Of a stretch of DNA of 64,000 nucleotides, positions 12,470-22,631 are shown in pieces; the first letter of the stretch is position 1, and the number at the start of each line of letters is the position of its first letter. A program made the position numbers and the translations under genes. The stretch lies in NCBI RefSeq assembly GCF_004752005.1, contig NZ_CP038493.1, positions 1,946,302-2,010,301 on the forward strand, read 5' to 3'. The notes under the pieces are model-generated. The model saw nothing but the letters and a program-made list of their open reading frames with translations, did no database searches and was not told the DNA's origin. The DNA comes from Thalassotalea sp. HSM 43. Its GTDB lineage: Bacteria; Pseudomonadota; Gammaproteobacteria; Enterobacterales; Alteromonadaceae.

Positions 12470-12868
12470 TTATTGTTGGTTAAAGTTAAAAATTTTATCA
12501 ACCACGGCTGTCAAAAACGGCGCAACCATGGTCAAGGAAAATGTCACAAAAAATGGTAACAGCGCTAAATCGAGAAATTTAAAACACAATGCAAATAAAA
12601 TTGCTGTTAACACCATTTTCAGTTTTACGCCTGAGTAAAACGAGTCGACGACCTGTTTTGCTTGGCGTGCTCCGGCATATCGAAATGCCTTAAGAGCAAA
12701 TACAAAATTAGGGATAATACTCACTGCACCACCGGCCATTGCCGCGTAAGCAGGAGAAAATCCCCAATTAAAATAAACTGTTATCGTACTCAGGAGCGTT
12801 ACTATCAACTGTATAAACAATTGTGTAAATGCGTATTTTTTACCCGGTTTTGTTAATATATTAGTCAC
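12470..12868 (-). CDS. atpI: ATP synthase accessory protein I
   Basis: A 132-residue small membrane protein with about four hydrophobic segments, first gene of the atp operon. Position and size match AtpI, which aids c-ring assembly or magnesium supply in other bacteria and is usually dispensable. The sequence is poorly conserved, so the call leans on its place directly before atpB. The start codon follows a GGGAG (about 12879 on the minus strand). Confidence 0.9.
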   Translation of the reverse strand: MTNILTKPGKKYAFTQLFIQLIVTLLSTITVYFNWGFSPAYAAMAGGAVSIIPNFVFALKAFRYAGARQAKQVVDSFYSGVKLKMVLTAILFALCFKFLDLALLPFFVTFSLTMVAPFLTAVVDKIFNFNQQ

Positions 12869-12944
12869 CGGTAACTCCCAAGAAACTGCACAAAAAAGCT
12901 ACACTTTTTAGCGATTGATTTTTTTATAGTCAAACGCGTGCGCA

Positions 12945-12972
12945 AGTATACTGATTTACAGCATTTTTGCAA
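12945..12972 (-). promoter_or_regulatory. Sigma-70 promoter of the atp operon
   Basis: On the minus strand TTGCAA (12967-12972) and TATACT (12945-12950) are separated by 16 bases, about 75 bases upstream of atpI. The interval 12869-13073 between atpI and parB is otherwise AT-rich with no gene. Confidence 0.75.
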
Positions 12973-13073
12973 CTTTTCCGGCTATTCCTTTTGCACAATT
13001 TAGCGAATTTAAAATAAGCGTAACTGGCTTGTTAAATTTACGGTGACCGGTTGTTTGATTAGCTTTTAAACAA

Positions 13074-13958
13074 CTATTTTATCTTCGACAAAATACCATC
13101 AAGCTCAGCTAAAGAGGCGTAAGATATAACCATTTGCCCCTTGCCTTTTTTGTTGTGCTTGATAGCGACCGGTGATCCGATACGCTCCGCTAAACTTTCT
13201 TCAAGTTTTATGGTGTCAGGGTCTTTAACCATTGTCGGTTTTTCAACCTCTGGTTGTTGGACTTTTTTCACCAGTTTTTCGGTATCGCGAACCGTTAATT
13301 CTTTCGCGGCGACCGTGCGAGCGGTAGTCGTTTGTAAATCACCATCGAGGGCGAGTAGGGCGCGAGCGTGGCCCATTTCAATATCGCCATTTTCAAGGAA
13401 GGTTTTAACCTCGCTATTGAGGCTATTTAGACGAAGTAGATTAGTTACTGTGGTGCGAGACTTACCAACAGCGCTAGCGACTTCTTGATGGGTGAGTTCA
13501 AATTCGTGTAACAGACGTTCTAAGGCGACGGCTTCTTCCATCGCATTAAGATCTTCACGTTGGATGTTTTCAATAAGGGCGATAGCGACCGCCGACTCAT
13601 CTGGTACATCCTTAATCAAACACGGAACCATATCGATTTCTGCCAATTGGGCAGCGCGCCAACGGCGTTCACCGGCGATGATTTCGTACTTGTCTTTAGC
13701 AACCGGGCGAACCACGATTGGCTGAATAATACCTTGCGCTTTGATTGAACTCGACAATTCTTCTAAAGCGTCTTCGGACATATCTTTACGCGGCTGATAC
13801 TTACCAGGCTGTAAAGATTCAATTGGCAGTTTTTGTAAATCGCTTTGCTCAGCTACAACCTCGACACCGTCATTTGCTGACTCTGGTTGTTTTCTAGGTG
13901 CTGCTGTAAGCAGGGCATCTAAACCTCTACCCAAACCACGACGTTTTGAACTGCTCAT
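13074..13958 (-). CDS. parB: Chromosome partitioning protein ParB
   Basis: A 294-residue CTP-dependent DNA-clamp protein that loads at parS and works with ParA to segregate the origin. It opens with the classical RRGLGRGLDALL ParA-interaction peptide. The arginine-rich CTP-binding patch GERRWR is at residues 96-101, and the helix-turn-helix is around residues 154-178 (HQEVASAVGKSRTTVTNLL). The C-terminal dimerisation part begins after a linker with many charged residues. It is 18 bases after parA, and two matching parS sites lie about 12 kb away in recF. Confidence 0.97.
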   Translation of the reverse strand: MSSSKRRGLGRGLDALLTAAPRKQPESANDGVEVVAEQSDLQKLPIESLQPGKYQPRKDMSEDALEELSSSIKAQGIIQPIVVRPVAKDKYEIIAGERRWRAAQLAEIDMVPCLIKDVPDESAVAIALIENIQREDLNAMEEAVALERLLHEFELTHQEVASAVGKSRTTVTNLLRLNSLNSEVKTFLENGDIEMGHARALLALDGDLQTTTARTVAAKELTVRDTEKLVKKVQQPEVEKPTMVKDPDTIKLEESLAERIGSPVAIKHNKKGKGQMVISYASLAELDGILSKIK

Positions 13959-13976
13959 TGTTATCCTTTATCTCAA

Positions 13977-14759
13977 TTACTCAACCGGTGCCGGTTGTGC
14001 ATGTCGTTTTAATACTTCACCGGCTAACGCTAAGTAAGCTTTTGCACCGGTTGCTGATTTATCGTAATACATGGCTGGAGTACCAAATGACGGTGCTTCA
14101 GCCAAACGCACGTTACGAGGAATAACGGTGCGATAGACTTTGTCGCCAAAATGACGTTTAAGTTGTTCGGAAACGTCATTGGCAAGGCGATTGCGCGGAT
14201 CATACATGGTGCGCAGAATGCCTTCAATGTGCAAATCAGAGTTTACCACTTGTGCCATTTTGGCGATGGTGTCCATCAATGCGGTTAACCCTTCAAGGGC
14301 ATAATATTCACATTGCATCGGTACCAATACTGAATCGGCTGCGCCCATGGCATTAACGGTAAGCATGTTTAGCGATGGTGGGCAGTCAATGATAATAAAA
14401 TCATAATCATCAAGGAATGGCGCCAGTGAATTGCGCAGACGCAGTTCGCGGGCAAACACTTCCATCAGTTTGATTTCTGCTGCGGTAACATCGGTATTTG
14501 CTGCGATAAGATCATAACCACCGGTGGTATCTGTACAGATCACTTCTGGCAGTGGTTTTTCATCAATTAATAACTCGTAGCTGGTGGCATGGACGTCATA
14601 TTTATCGACACCGCTACCCATGGTGGCATTTCCTTGAGGATCGAGATCGATCAGCAAGACCTTGCGCTTGGTAGCTGCAAGAGACGCTGCTAAATTGACA
14701 GACGTTGTGGTTTTGCCAACACCACCTTTTTGGTTGGCAACTGCAATGGTTCTAGCCAC
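13977..14759 (-). CDS. parA: Chromosome partitioning ATPase ParA (Soj type)
   Basis: A 260-residue deviant Walker A ATPase that binds DNA nonspecifically and moves ParB-parS complexes. The P-loop KGGVGKTT is at residues 11-18, with the signature lysine in position 2 of the motif; DLDPQGNAT and DYDFIIIDCPPSL are the switch/Walker B regions. The short N-terminus, without a helix-turn-helix, is the chromosomal type. It lies between rsmG (116-base gap) and parB, the common gammaproteobacterial order near the origin. Confidence 0.97.
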   Translation of the reverse strand: MARTIAVANQKGGVGKTTTSVNLAASLAATKRKVLLIDLDPQGNATMGSGVDKYDVHATSYELLIDEKPLPEVICTDTTGGYDLIAANTDVTAAEIKLMEVFARELRLRNSLAPFLDDYDFIIIDCPPSLNMLTVNAMGAADSVLVPMQCEYYALEGLTALMDTIAKMAQVVNSDLHIEGILRTMYDPRNRLANDVSEQLKRHFGDKVYRTVIPRNVRLAEAPSFGTPAMYYDKSATGAKAYLALAGEVLKRHAQPAPVE

Positions 14760-14875
14760 GTTTTCCCCGAATAAAAACAGAAATAATTATTAACGACGTT
14801 ATTGTTGATATTTTAAACTGTTAAGTATTCTAACTTAACAAATTTTTTTGCACTTGTGGTCAACTTTTTTTGCTT

Positions 14876-15499
14876 TTAACGCAATTTTAACTCTATCAAG
14901 TGCCTTTCCCCTTGAAGCTCAGGGACTTGCAGGGTGACACTGTTAACCAGTTCGATATCCTCAGGCATTAATTCTATTTCCTGTTGCGGATATACACCCT
15001 TTAACGCATAAAATCGGCCATCATCGCTGACCAAGTGCTTGCACCATGACAACATATCTTGCAGCGACGCAAATGCGCGCGATAACACACCATCAAATTT
15101 TGGTTCTGGTTGGTACTCTTCGACTCGTGATTGCACTGGCGTTACGTTTTCCAGTTTCAATTGATACACTACCTGCTTTAAGAAAGTGATGCGTTTACCC
15201 AAACTGTCGAGTAACACAAATTGCTTTTGCGGGTAAAGAATTGCCAACGGAATACCAGGTAAACCGGGTCCGGTACCAACATCAATAAAACGTTCACCGT
15301 TTAGGTGTGGGCCGTTAACCAATGAATCAAGAATATGTTTAACCAACATCTCTCTTGGATCACGTACTGATGTTAAGTTGTAAGCCTTATTCCATTTATC
15401 CAATAACTCGACATAACCGACCAATTTAGCAATTTGTTGATCAGTAACTTGCAAGTCAGTTTTGTTCAGCAAAGACGTTAAGTCAGCGGTTAAATCCAT
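14876..15499 (-). CDS. rsmG: 16S rRNA (guanine-N7) methyltransferase G
   Basis: A 207-residue SAM-dependent enzyme that methylates N7 of G527 in 16S rRNA; loss gives low-level streptomycin resistance in other bacteria. The SAM pocket is seen in [18 protein letters not shown], followed by [15 protein letters not shown] and [12 protein letters not shown]. Length equals E. coli RsmG (207). It follows mnmG in the same direction, but a 203-base gap with a repeat separates them. Confidence 0.96.
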   Translation of the reverse strand: MDLTADLTSLLNKTDLQVTDQQIAKLVGYVELLDKWNKAYNLTSVRDPREMLVKHILDSLVNGPHLNGERFIDVGTGPGLPGIPLAILYPQKQFVLLDSLGKRITFLKQVVYQLKLENVTPVQSRVEEYQPEPKFDGVLSRAFASLQDMLSWCKHLVSDDGRFYALKGVYPQQEIELMPEDIELVNSVTLQVPELQGERHLIELKLR

Positions 15500-15649
15500 G
15501 ACAAGGCCTCAAACGTGGAAAGATATGTTGCGCTCAAATTTAGCGCTCTAGTTTATATCTAACGCCCATGAGAATAAAGATTTAATGGTGTTTGATAACA
15601 ATTTTTGGGGATTTGCAGGTTAAGTTAGAAGTAATTTATAACGGAACCA

Positions 15650-15674
15650 GGTCCCGGCTTTCGCCGGGATGATG
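15650..15674. repeat. Short CGTCATCCC-family hairpin between rsmG and mnmG
   Basis: CCCGGC-TTTC-GCCGGG (15653-15668) is flanked by GGT and ATGATG. It matches the hairpin end of the repeats at 18501-18623 and 62664 in form. The rest of 15500-15702 shows no gene. Confidence 0.6.
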
Positions 15675-15702
15675 AAATGCAAGTTCAGAGTGTAGTGAAC
15701 AA

Positions 15703-17592
15703 CTACGCGCTCTTGCGCAGTAAACCGTGCTTTTTCAAATACACCAGCAATAACGAAACCGCGGCTGGGGTTATACCAGAAATGCGTGAAGCCTTGCCCA
15801 AGGTTTCTGGTTTTGCATCGGCTAACTTGGCGACAACCTCGTTTGATAAACCAGAAATCTTACCGTAATCAAAGTCTGTTGGTATCAAGGTGTTTTCATG
15901 GCGTTTTTTCTTTTCGATCTCATCCTGTTGACGATCGATATAACCTTGATACTTGGTTTGAATCTCTACTTGCTCTGCCGCTTGGGTATCTGTTAACGCC
16001 GGGCCCAACTCTTCGATGGCCATCAGATCTTGATAGCGAGTTTCAGGACGACGCAAAAGATCTTCTAGATTGGCTTCACGTGAAATCGGGTTTTTCAACA
16101 TTGGATTTAATTTTTCCAATGCAGGATGGTCTTTATGCACCCAAGTCGTTTTCAGACGTTGACGTTCTTGTTCGATGTTTTCCAACTTGTCACAAAAACG
16201 TGCCCAACGATCATCACCAACAAGGCCCAATTCACGGCCTTTTTCGGTAAGACGGATATCAGCGTTGTCTTCGCGTAATAACAAACGATATTCGGCGCGA
16301 GAGGTAAACATACGATACGGTTCTTTGGTACCCAAGGTAGAAAGATCATCGATCAACACACCGGTGTATGCTTGTTCACGACCTGGCGTCCAACCGTCTT
16401 TGTCTTGAGCTCGACAGGCTGCGTTCATACCGGCGATTAAGCCTTGTGCGCCAGCTTCTTCATAACCGGTGGTACCGTTGATTTGACCAGCAAAGAATAA
16501 GTTTTCAACGAATTTACTTTCTAAGGTTTGCTGCAAATCACGCGGATCAAAGAAATCATACTCAATGGCGTAACCCGGTCGGGTGATAGTCGCATTTTCA
16601 AAACCTTTGATCGAGCGCACCAAATCCATCTGCACATCAAATGGCAGACTGGTTGAAATACCGTTCGGGTAGATTTCATGGGTGGTTAAGCCTTCTGGCT
16701 CAACAAAAATTTGATGAGAGTCTTTGTCACTAAAACGAGTAATTTTGTCTTCAATCGACGGACAGTATCGAGGACCTACACCTTCAATCACACCGGTATA
16801 CATTGGCGATCGATCCAATCCATCACGAATGATCTGATGTGTTTGTTCATTGGTGTGGGTGATGTAACACGAGATCTGCTGTGGATGATGCTCGGTTTTG
16901 CCCATAAATGAGAACGTTGGTACCGGTGCATCGCCAGCTTGTTCCTGCATTACAGAGAAGTCGAGTGTGCGAGCATCTAGGCGCGGTGGTGTACCGGTTT
17001 TTAAACGATCGATCCTAAACGGCATATCTCTTAGTCGATCCGCCAATGTTTGTGATGCTGGATCACCAGCGCGGCCACCTTGATAGTTATTCAAGCCAAT
17101 ATGAATCTGGCCTGCAAGGAAAGTACCGACCGTGAGCACCACGGTTTTACCTTTAAACTTCAAGCCCATTTCAGTATTGACACCACCGATACGATCACCA
17201 TCCATGATCAAATCAGTACAAGCTTGTTGGAAAATAGTTAAATTTTCCTGATTTTCTAAGTAGTTACGTACGTAGGCTTTGTATAGAAGACGATCCGCTT
17301 GAGCACGTGTGGCACGTACAGCAGGGCCTTTAGAAGAATTTAATGTACGAAACTGGATCCCACTGTGATCAATGGCCTCAGCCATCAAACCACCTAGAGC
17401 GTCTATTTCTTTAACCAGGTGACCTTTACCGATCCCGCCAATGGCTGGATTACAGGACATTGCACCTAGGGTATCAATATTATGTGTCAGTAGCAGTGTT
17501 TTGCAGCCCATGCGCGCAGCAGCAAGGCTTGCCTCGGTACCTGCATGTCCACCACCTACAACAATCACATCAAAATTATCTTGATACCACAT
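15703..17592 (-). CDS. mnmG: tRNA uridine 5-carboxymethylaminomethyl modification enzyme MnmG
   Basis: A 629-residue FAD enzyme that with MnmE builds cmnm5U34 in tRNAs reading NNA/NNG codons. The dinucleotide-binding motif GGGHAG is at residues 13-18, and the conserved blocks [24 protein letters not shown] and [11 protein letters not shown] are visible as pieces of the GidA family. The C-terminal helical region (from about residue 540) contacts MnmE and tRNA. Length matches E. coli MnmG (629). It borders oriC on its upstream side, as in E. coli. Confidence 0.98.
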   Translation of the reverse strand: MWYQDNFDVIVVGGGHAGTEASLAAARMGCKTLLLTHNIDTLGAMSCNPAIGGIGKGHLVKEIDALGGLMAEAIDHSGIQFRTLNSSKGPAVRATRAQADRLLYKAYVRNYLENQENLTIFQQACTDLIMDGDRIGGVNTEMGLKFKGKTVVLTVGTFLAGQIHIGLNNYQGGRAGDPASQTLADRLRDMPFRIDRLKTGTPPRLDARTLDFSVMQEQAGDAPVPTFSFMGKTEHHPQQISCYITHTNEQTHQIIRDGLDRSPMYTGVIEGVGPRYCPSIEDKITRFSDKDSHQIFVEPEGLTTHEIYPNGISTSLPFDVQMDLVRSIKGFENATITRPGYAIEYDFFDPRDLQQTLESKFVENLFFAGQINGTTGYEEAGAQGLIAGMNAACRAQDKDGWTPGREQAYTGVLIDDLSTLGTKEPYRMFTSRAEYRLLLREDNADIRLTEKGRELGLVGDDRWARFCDKLENIEQERQRLKTTWVHKDHPALEKLNPMLKNPISREANLEDLLRRPETRYQDLMAIEELGPALTDTQAAEQVEIQTKYQGYIDRQQDEIEKKKRHENTLIPTDFDYGKISGLSNEVVAKLADAKPETLGKASRISGITPAAVSLLLVYLKKHGLLRKSA

Positions 17593-17659
17593 TAAACAAA
17601 CGCCTCACTTGGATCTTTTCAAAAGGGTGGTAATTGTACCGTTATTTATGCGTTAGGGA

Positions 17660-17995
17660 AATGATCAATATGTTAAAAAGATCATCTATTCGATCGGCAA
17701 TGCGATCTTAAATATATATAAAGATCTTTATATAGATCTTATTATTATTACTTATTAGTGATCGCATTTTCAGTGGATAAGTACTTTTTTACTATATAGA
17801 ACATGGTTTTAGAGTGGATCAATTGCTGTGATCAAGGCTTGATCAACCTTGTTAAAACCTTTGATCAAAAGGGCTGTTTATCCACAAGCAGATCGAGACT
17901 TAAATTTGATCACTGAATAATAATAGAAAATTAATATGTTTTACCCAGCTTTATCCACAATAGCTTATTTTTAGATCGTAAATTGTGTATAAGTA
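17660..17995. other. oriC: Chromosomal replication origin oriC
   Basis: The gap between mnmG and mioC has DnaA boxes at 17772-17780 (minus, TTATCCACT), 17878-17886 (plus, TTATCCACA), 17951-17959 (plus, TTATCCACA) and 17984-17992 (minus, TTATACACA). GATC is extremely dense: 17 sites from 17612 to 18020. An AT-rich stretch at about 17707-17758 with two AGATCTT-like repeats on the mnmG side is the likely unwinding element. The place and arrangement match E. coli oriC. Dense GATC implies Dam methylation and SeqA control, which is inference. Confidence 0.92.
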
Positions 17996-17997
17996 CT

Positions 17998-18441
17998 TTA
18001 TAACTGATCACTTATCGATCGCATAAATTGATCTGCAGCCAATTCTGGATCATCAATATTGATCATGTCGATCGTAAATATTTCATTAATCGCTTTAGCA
18101 TTTTTATTTAACATCATGTTATATAACGATTTTCCTGCTTGGCAAAAGGTGTCGTAGCTGGTATCACCAACAGCAATCACTAAAAAAGGCAGATCATCAA
18201 GGTTGATATCACTGCCGTTTAGATCGTGTATAAAATTTTCGATGTTTTCAGGGAAATCACCGGCACCATGGGTCGAAGTACATAAAAGCCATTTCTGATT
18301 TTTTTTTTCTATTTGTTCAAAAACTGGCTGAAAATGGATATTTGTTTGGTGGCCAAGCTCTTCTAAGACCGTTTGTGCTGCCTCAGCAATGTATTCTGTA
18401 TTGCCTAACATTGAGCCGACAATGATTTGATATGATGACAT
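17998..18441 (-). CDS. mioC: Flavodoxin-like protein MioC
   Basis: A 147-residue FMN-binding flavodoxin-fold protein, reported in E. coli to support biotin synthase in vitro. I chose the Met at 18441 (MSSYQIIVGSMLGNTEYIAE) over the upstream Met at 18486 because GGAG lies about eight bases before it and the resulting length equals E. coli MioC. The FMN phosphate loop is SMLGNTEYIAE, and STHGAGDFPENI and VGDTSYDTFCQAG follow. It lies at the right edge of oriC and reads towards it. GATC density stays high in its 3' end. Confidence 0.92.
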   Translation of the reverse strand: MSSYQIIVGSMLGNTEYIAEAAQTVLEELGHQTNIHFQPVFEQIEKKNQKWLLCTSTHGAGDFPENIENFIHDLNGSDINLDDLPFLVIAVGDTSYDTFCQAGKSLYNMMLNKNAKAINEIFTIDMINIDDPELAADQFMRSISDQL

Positions 18442-18500
18442 TTGGTGCTCCGTCAAAGCGCTGTTTTTTGAAGTATCGTAGCGCATTATTTATTAAAACG

Positions 18501-18623
18501 CACCGTCATCCCATCATGTATTTGGATGGGACCTTCATGCTTCATAATGTGCTTTTAACGAAGCCACTTTGAGCCTCAAAGAGATCCCACCCAACAACGT
18601 GGTGGGATGACGGAGAGCAAGTT
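18501..18623. repeat. MITE-like element with CGTCATCCC termini
   Basis: The element begins CACCGTCATCCC and ends GGGATGACGGAGAGCAAGTT, so CGTCATCCCA (18504-18513) and its complement near 18602-18613 form terminal inverted repeats about 110 bases apart. Both ends also form local hairpins. The left and right halves recur at 62664-62720 and about 63105-63206. A further 9-base hairpin (18641-18664, ATATTGTGG/CCACAATAT) follows before mnmE. Confidence 0.75.
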
Positions 18624-18753
18624 ATAGAAAGTGTAAAACGATATTGTGGTGTTAGCCACAATATCTAGTTCAAAAGTAAGCTGTAGGTAGTGAATCGAGA
18701 TCCCGTAGCTGGTAAGGGATAATACTTTTTAACGCACACAGCTTTATAAAGTA

Positions 18754-20133
18754 TTACTTACCTATACAAAATGATGAGAATATCTGCCCTAGTAGGTCAT
18801 CTGAGGTAAATTCACCGGTAATTTCATTGAGGTGTTGCTGACATATGCGCAGCTCTTCGGCAAGTATTTCACCGGCGACAAAGGAATGCAGCTGTTCGCG
18901 TCCGGTGAGTAAATGTTGTTCGGCCATTTGCAACGCATTAATATGACGGCGGCGCGCCATAAAGGTGCCTTCGGTAGAGCCTTGATAACCCATAATCTGT
19001 TTTAAATGATCTTTTAGGGCGTCAATGCCATCGCCTGTTTTTGCCGATAAAGTGATGGTTTCATTGTCATGTTCAATGCTAAAACCGGTTTCGGCGCCAC
19101 TAATATCGGCTTTGTTTTTAACAACACTTAAGCCGAGAGCGTCTGGTAAGCGCTCGAAAAACTCAGGCCAGAATTGCTGAGGGTCGTTACTTTCACCTTT
19201 ACCTGATTCAATCATCAGTAGCACTCTGTCTGCTTGTTGTATTTCCTTCCAGGCACGTTCTATACCTATTTGCTCAACCTTGTCTGGTGATTCACGCAGA
19301 CCTGCAGTATCGATTATATGCAGTGGCATACCATCAATATGTATTTGCTCTGATAGCACGTCACGAGTGGTGCCTTCGATGTCGGTAACAATGGCTGAGT
19401 CTTTACCGCTTAACGCATTAAGCAGGCTCGATTTACCGGCATTAGGGCGACCGGCGATAACCACACGCATACCTTCACGAATGATGGCGCCTTGTTGTGC
19501 TTGTTTTAATACATCGGCAACTTTAACGATGATTTGGTTTAGATCATCACTGACCTTATCATCGGCAAGGAAGTCTATTTCTTCTTCGGGAAAATCGATG
19601 GCGGCTTCGACATACATTCGTAAATGTATGACTTCATCAACCAACTGATGAACCAGCTTTGAGAAGTCACCTTGCAATGAATGCAGGGCGGCACGAGCAG
19701 CTTGTTCTGAGCTTGAATTGATCAGATCGGCAATGGCCTCTGCTTGGGTTAGATCCAACTTATCATTGATAAAGGCTTGTTCTGAAAACTCACCGGGTCT
19801 GGCCATGCGAATCGCATCAAGGCTGACCACATGATTGAGCAGCATATCGAGAATGACTGGCCCGCCGTGGCCTTGTAGTTCGAGTACGTCTTCGCCAGTA
19901 AACGAATTAGGACCTTTAAAAAATAGCGCAATACCTTGATCAATAACCTCACCTTGTTGGTCATAAAAAGGCAGATATTCGGCGGTACGAACTTGCGGTA
20001 CTTTTTTTAATATGTGTTGTGCGGCGACAGTCGCTAATGGACCGGAAACGCGAATGATACCAACACCGCCTCGACCAGGCGCGGTTGCTTGTGCTGCGAT
20101 TGTTTCGGTATTACTGATTATTTGCTCAGACAT
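18754..20133 (-). CDS. mnmE: tRNA modification GTPase MnmE
   Basis: A 459-residue GTPase dimer that partners MnmG. The N-terminal tetrahydrofolate-binding domain (about 1-120) is followed by helices and an inserted G domain with P-loop GRPNAGKS at residues 228-235, the EGTTRD potassium-loop region, DTAGLRES and NKAD. The chain ends in CIGK with the catalytic Cys456, so it is full length. It reads towards mioC; the terminator at 20307-20334 separates it from yidC upstream. Confidence 0.97.
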   Translation of the reverse strand: MSEQIISNTETIAAQATAPGRGGVGIIRVSGPLATVAAQHILKKVPQVRTAEYLPFYDQQGEVIDQGIALFFKGPNSFTGEDVLELQGHGGPVILDMLLNHVVSLDAIRMARPGEFSEQAFINDKLDLTQAEAIADLINSSSEQAARAALHSLQGDFSKLVHQLVDEVIHLRMYVEAAIDFPEEEIDFLADDKVSDDLNQIIVKVADVLKQAQQGAIIREGMRVVIAGRPNAGKSSLLNALSGKDSAIVTDIEGTTRDVLSEQIHIDGMPLHIIDTAGLRESPDKVEQIGIERAWKEIQQADRVLLMIESGKGESNDPQQFWPEFFERLPDALGLSVVKNKADISGAETGFSIEHDNETITLSAKTGDGIDALKDHLKQIMGYQGSTEGTFMARRRHINALQMAEQHLLTGREQLHSFVAGEILAEELRICQQHLNEITGEFTSDDLLGQIFSSFCIGK

Positions 20134-20306
20134 AAAAGGTGTAAATAAGGCTATTTATGTGTTGGATTATAAACGATTAAGTCGTGTGGTAACCACAAAT
20201 GCACAAATATTATTTACAACGGCCTGATTGGGTTCGGCTTATATATCAGCTATTAGCAGAGCTTAAGGGCTAGCTATCTGCCTGCGTTATTAATCATCAG
20301 CCATAA

Positions 20307-20334
20307 AAAAAGACCTGACTTAGCAGGTCTTTTT
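20307..20334 (-). terminator. Rho-independent terminator after yidC
   Basis: Arms AAAAAGACCTG (20307-20317) and CAGGTCTTTTT (20324-20334) pair perfectly around a six-base loop; on the minus strand a T-run follows. It ends the rpmH-rnpA-yidD-yidC transcript. The rest of 20134-20352 holds no gene. Confidence 0.85.
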
Positions 20335-20352
20335 CAATCTATCAGCAAATAA

Positions 20353-22020
20353 TTATTTCGCTTTGCCTTTTAATTTGGCTTGTTCTTCGGCTTTTTCAAT
20401 GGACTTGAATATTATCAGCATCTGGATAATGGTGATGACGTTAGACACCAACCAGTAAAGTACTAGACCTGATGGGAACCATAAGAAGAAGAAGGTAAAG
20501 AATACCGGCATCCATTGCATCATTTTTTGTTGCATAGGGTCGGTGGTCATTGCTGGCTGCAACTTCTGCATTAGGAACATTGAAGCACCCATTAGAATAG
20601 GCAGAATGTAGTATGGGTCTTTCGACGATAAGTCGGTGATCCATAGTGCAAATTCAGCATGACGTAATTCTACAGATTCCATGAACACCCAATACAAAGC
20701 TAGGAATATCGGCATTTGCAGTATTAATGGTAAACAACCACCGGCTGGGTTTACTTTTTCCTTACGGTAAAGCTCCATCATTGATTGCGACATCTTTTGA
20801 CGGTCATCACCATAGCGTTCTTTCAACGCCGCCATTTTCGGCTGGATCTTACGCATCTTAGCCATTGACGTGTATTGTGTTTTGGTCAATGGATACATTA
20901 ATGTCTTAACCACGATGGTGATCATGATGATCGCCACACCCCAGTTAACAACAATTTCTTGAATCGCTAACAACAACCAGAATAGCGGTTGTGAGATCAT
21001 CCACAAAAAGCCGTAATCTACGGTTAAATCTAAACCTTCAGCGATTTTCTCAAGTTTTTCCTGATCTTTTGGACCAACATAAAAGGTTGAGGTTAACGTT
21101 TCGGTTGCACCCGCAGCGACTGTGGTCACCGGCGCTTTAAAACCAATAACCGCTTGGCCATTGTTGGCTAAGTAACGGGTATATAGTTGGTTGGTCGCCT
21201 GGCTTTCAGGTACCCAAGCCGATACGAAGTAATGTTGTAGCATACCAACCCAGCCACCTTTGGTGGTTTCTTTTAGGTTAGCGTCTTCAATATCGTCAAA
21301 GTCGTATTTTTCATAACGGCTTTCTGTGGTTGAGTAAGCCGCACCACGATAGGTTGGCATCATCATTGATGAATCGCTATCAACGTAACTTGATTGCTTA
21401 AGTTGTGCATATAGTTGCACAGACGCAGTGGTTTGCGTTTGGTTATTTACTTGATAATTAACCGCAACATCGTAAGCGCCTTTTTTGAATTCAAATGACT
21501 TGGTTACGTTAATACCGTCTTTATTAAAGGTAAGGTCTACTTTTAATGAGTCACTACCTTCAGCTAAGCTATATTCTGTCGCCGAGGTGTTATAAATTGG
21601 ACGACCGCTGGCACTAGCATCAGGGCCTTGCGCACCAATCAAACCACTTTGCGCAACATAGGTAAAACCTTGCTCCGTCAAAATTGGCATAGCGATACCA
21701 CTATCTTGCTCGGTTTCGTACGCTAGCAAGTTGGCCGCAATAATGTCACCACCTTGGGTGTCAATTTTAAATTCCAAAACATCGGTGGTTACAGTGATAA
21801 CACCGCCAGCGCTTGTTGTTTGGGTATTTACGTCTACTTCGCTAGCAGTATCTGATGATGCAGGAACAAATTCCTCACCAGAATTAGCGTTATTTTGAGG
21901 CACATCCTGACTTTCTTGAGTCGGTTGTTGTACTGGTGCATTATCTACTTGCCATTGTTGAAACAGCAAAAAGCTGACCACCAACAAGCCGACAAAGAGC
22001 AAACCGCGTTGTGATTCCAT
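20353..22020 (-). CDS. yidC: Membrane protein insertase YidC
   Basis: A 555-residue insertase that works alone or with SecYEG. One N-terminal membrane helix (RGLLFVGLLVVSFLLF) is followed by a low-complexity Q/N/S linker, a large periplasmic beta domain (about 60-340) and the conserved C-terminal five-helix core, with YPLTKTQYTSMAKMRKIQPK and NPAGGCLPLILQMPIF. The tail is Lys-rich (KAEEQAKLKGKAK), as needed for ribosome contact. It starts six bases after yidD. Confidence 0.97.
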   Translation of the reverse strand: MESQRGLLFVGLLVVSFLLFQQWQVDNAPVQQPTQESQDVPQNNANSGEEFVPASSDTASEVDVNTQTTSAGGVITVTTDVLEFKIDTQGGDIIAANLLAYETEQDSGIAMPILTEQGFTYVAQSGLIGAQGPDASASGRPIYNTSATEYSLAEGSDSLKVDLTFNKDGINVTKSFEFKKGAYDVAVNYQVNNQTQTTASVQLYAQLKQSSYVDSDSSMMMPTYRGAAYSTTESRYEKYDFDDIEDANLKETTKGGWVGMLQHYFVSAWVPESQATNQLYTRYLANNGQAVIGFKAPVTTVAAGATETLTSTFYVGPKDQEKLEKIAEGLDLTVDYGFLWMISQPLFWLLLAIQEIVVNWGVAIIMITIVVKTLMYPLTKTQYTSMAKMRKIQPKMAALKERYGDDRQKMSQSMMELYRKEKVNPAGGCLPLILQMPIFLALYWVFMESVELRHAEFALWITDLSSKDPYYILPILMGASMFLMQKLQPAMTTDPMQQKMMQWMPVFFTFFFLWFPSGLVLYWLVSNVITIIQMLIIFKSIEKAEEQAKLKGKAK

Positions 22021-22026
22021 AATGTG

Positions 22027-22275
22027 TTAATTCTCTTGTTTCGATTTTGGAACGGGATCTTCACCACCCGCACTTAGCGGATGACATTTTAATATACGTT
22101 TCGTTGCTAACCAACTGCCTTTTACCACACCAAAGCGGCTCACTGCCTCTATCGCATAATGCGAACAAGACGGATTAAATCGACAATTGTTGCCCAACAT
22201 TGGACTAAGCCAGCGTTGGTAGGCAATGATGGGAGCTATAACGAGCTTTTGTGCCGCTGTTTTATTTTCCGCCAT
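22027..22275 (-). CDS. yidD: Membrane protein insertion efficiency factor YidD
   Basis: An 82-residue small protein that helps YidC-dependent insertion. The signature segment YQRWLSPMLG and CRFNPSCSHYAIEA, then KGSWLATKRILKCHPL and GGEDPVP, are present. Its start lies inside the 3' end of rnpA, with about 40 bases of overlap, which is a normal arrangement of these two genes and suggests translational coupling. Confidence 0.94.
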   Translation of the reverse strand: MAENKTAAQKLVIAPIIAYQRWLSPMLGNNCRFNPSCSHYAIEAVSRFGVVKGSWLATKRILKCHPLSAGGEDPVPKSKQEN

Positions 22276-22598
22276 ACCTTTTCCAGTTGTTGATTAATCA
22301 TCGTGTTATCAAGCTGATCAATACCCGACTTTACCATAACAACCATATCTACGGCAGGTAATTTGTGCTGATTTTTGCGAAAACTTTCCCGAACTAGACG
22401 TTTTACTCGATTGCGTTGAACAGCGAGTTTTACCCGTTTTTTAGCAATAGCCATGCCTAAACGAGGTTTATCTAAGGTATTTGAGGTAACAAGGATAGTG
22501 AAATGGCTTGAGCCAAATCTAGAAGGATTGTCAAAGACTGATTTGAATTGACCAGGAGTCAACAGACGTGACTCCCGATTAAATTCATAGTGACCCAT
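22236..22598 (-). CDS. rnpA: Ribonuclease P protein component
   Basis: A 120-residue basic protein that assists the RNase P RNA in maturing tRNA 5' ends. The RNR motif region RNRVKRLVRESFRK is at about residues 61-74, preceded by GMAIAKKRVKLAVQ. Length matches E. coli RnpA (119). It lies 33 bases after rpmH. Confidence 0.96.
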   Translation of the reverse strand: MGHYEFNRESRLLTPGQFKSVFDNPSRFGSSHFTILVTSNTLDKPRLGMAIAKKRVKLAVQRNRVKRLVRESFRKNQHKLPAVDMVVMVKSGIDQLDNTMINQQLEKVWRKIKQRHKSSL

Positions 22599-22631
22599 GT
22601 GGGTAACTTCCTTATATGTTAGATATAAGGA

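Noticed and set aside
16072-16087. CACGTG-centred site in mnmG as a third parS
   Set aside because: It matches the parS palindrome at only 12 of 16 positions, with mismatches on both arms.
20185-20197. TGTGGT-A-ACCACA palindrome upstream of mnmE
   Set aside because: Short, single copy, and not matched to a regulator I know; chance is likely.
22236-22275. yidD-rnpA overlap as a frameshift
   Set aside because: Both proteins are full length and such overlap is common for this gene pair.
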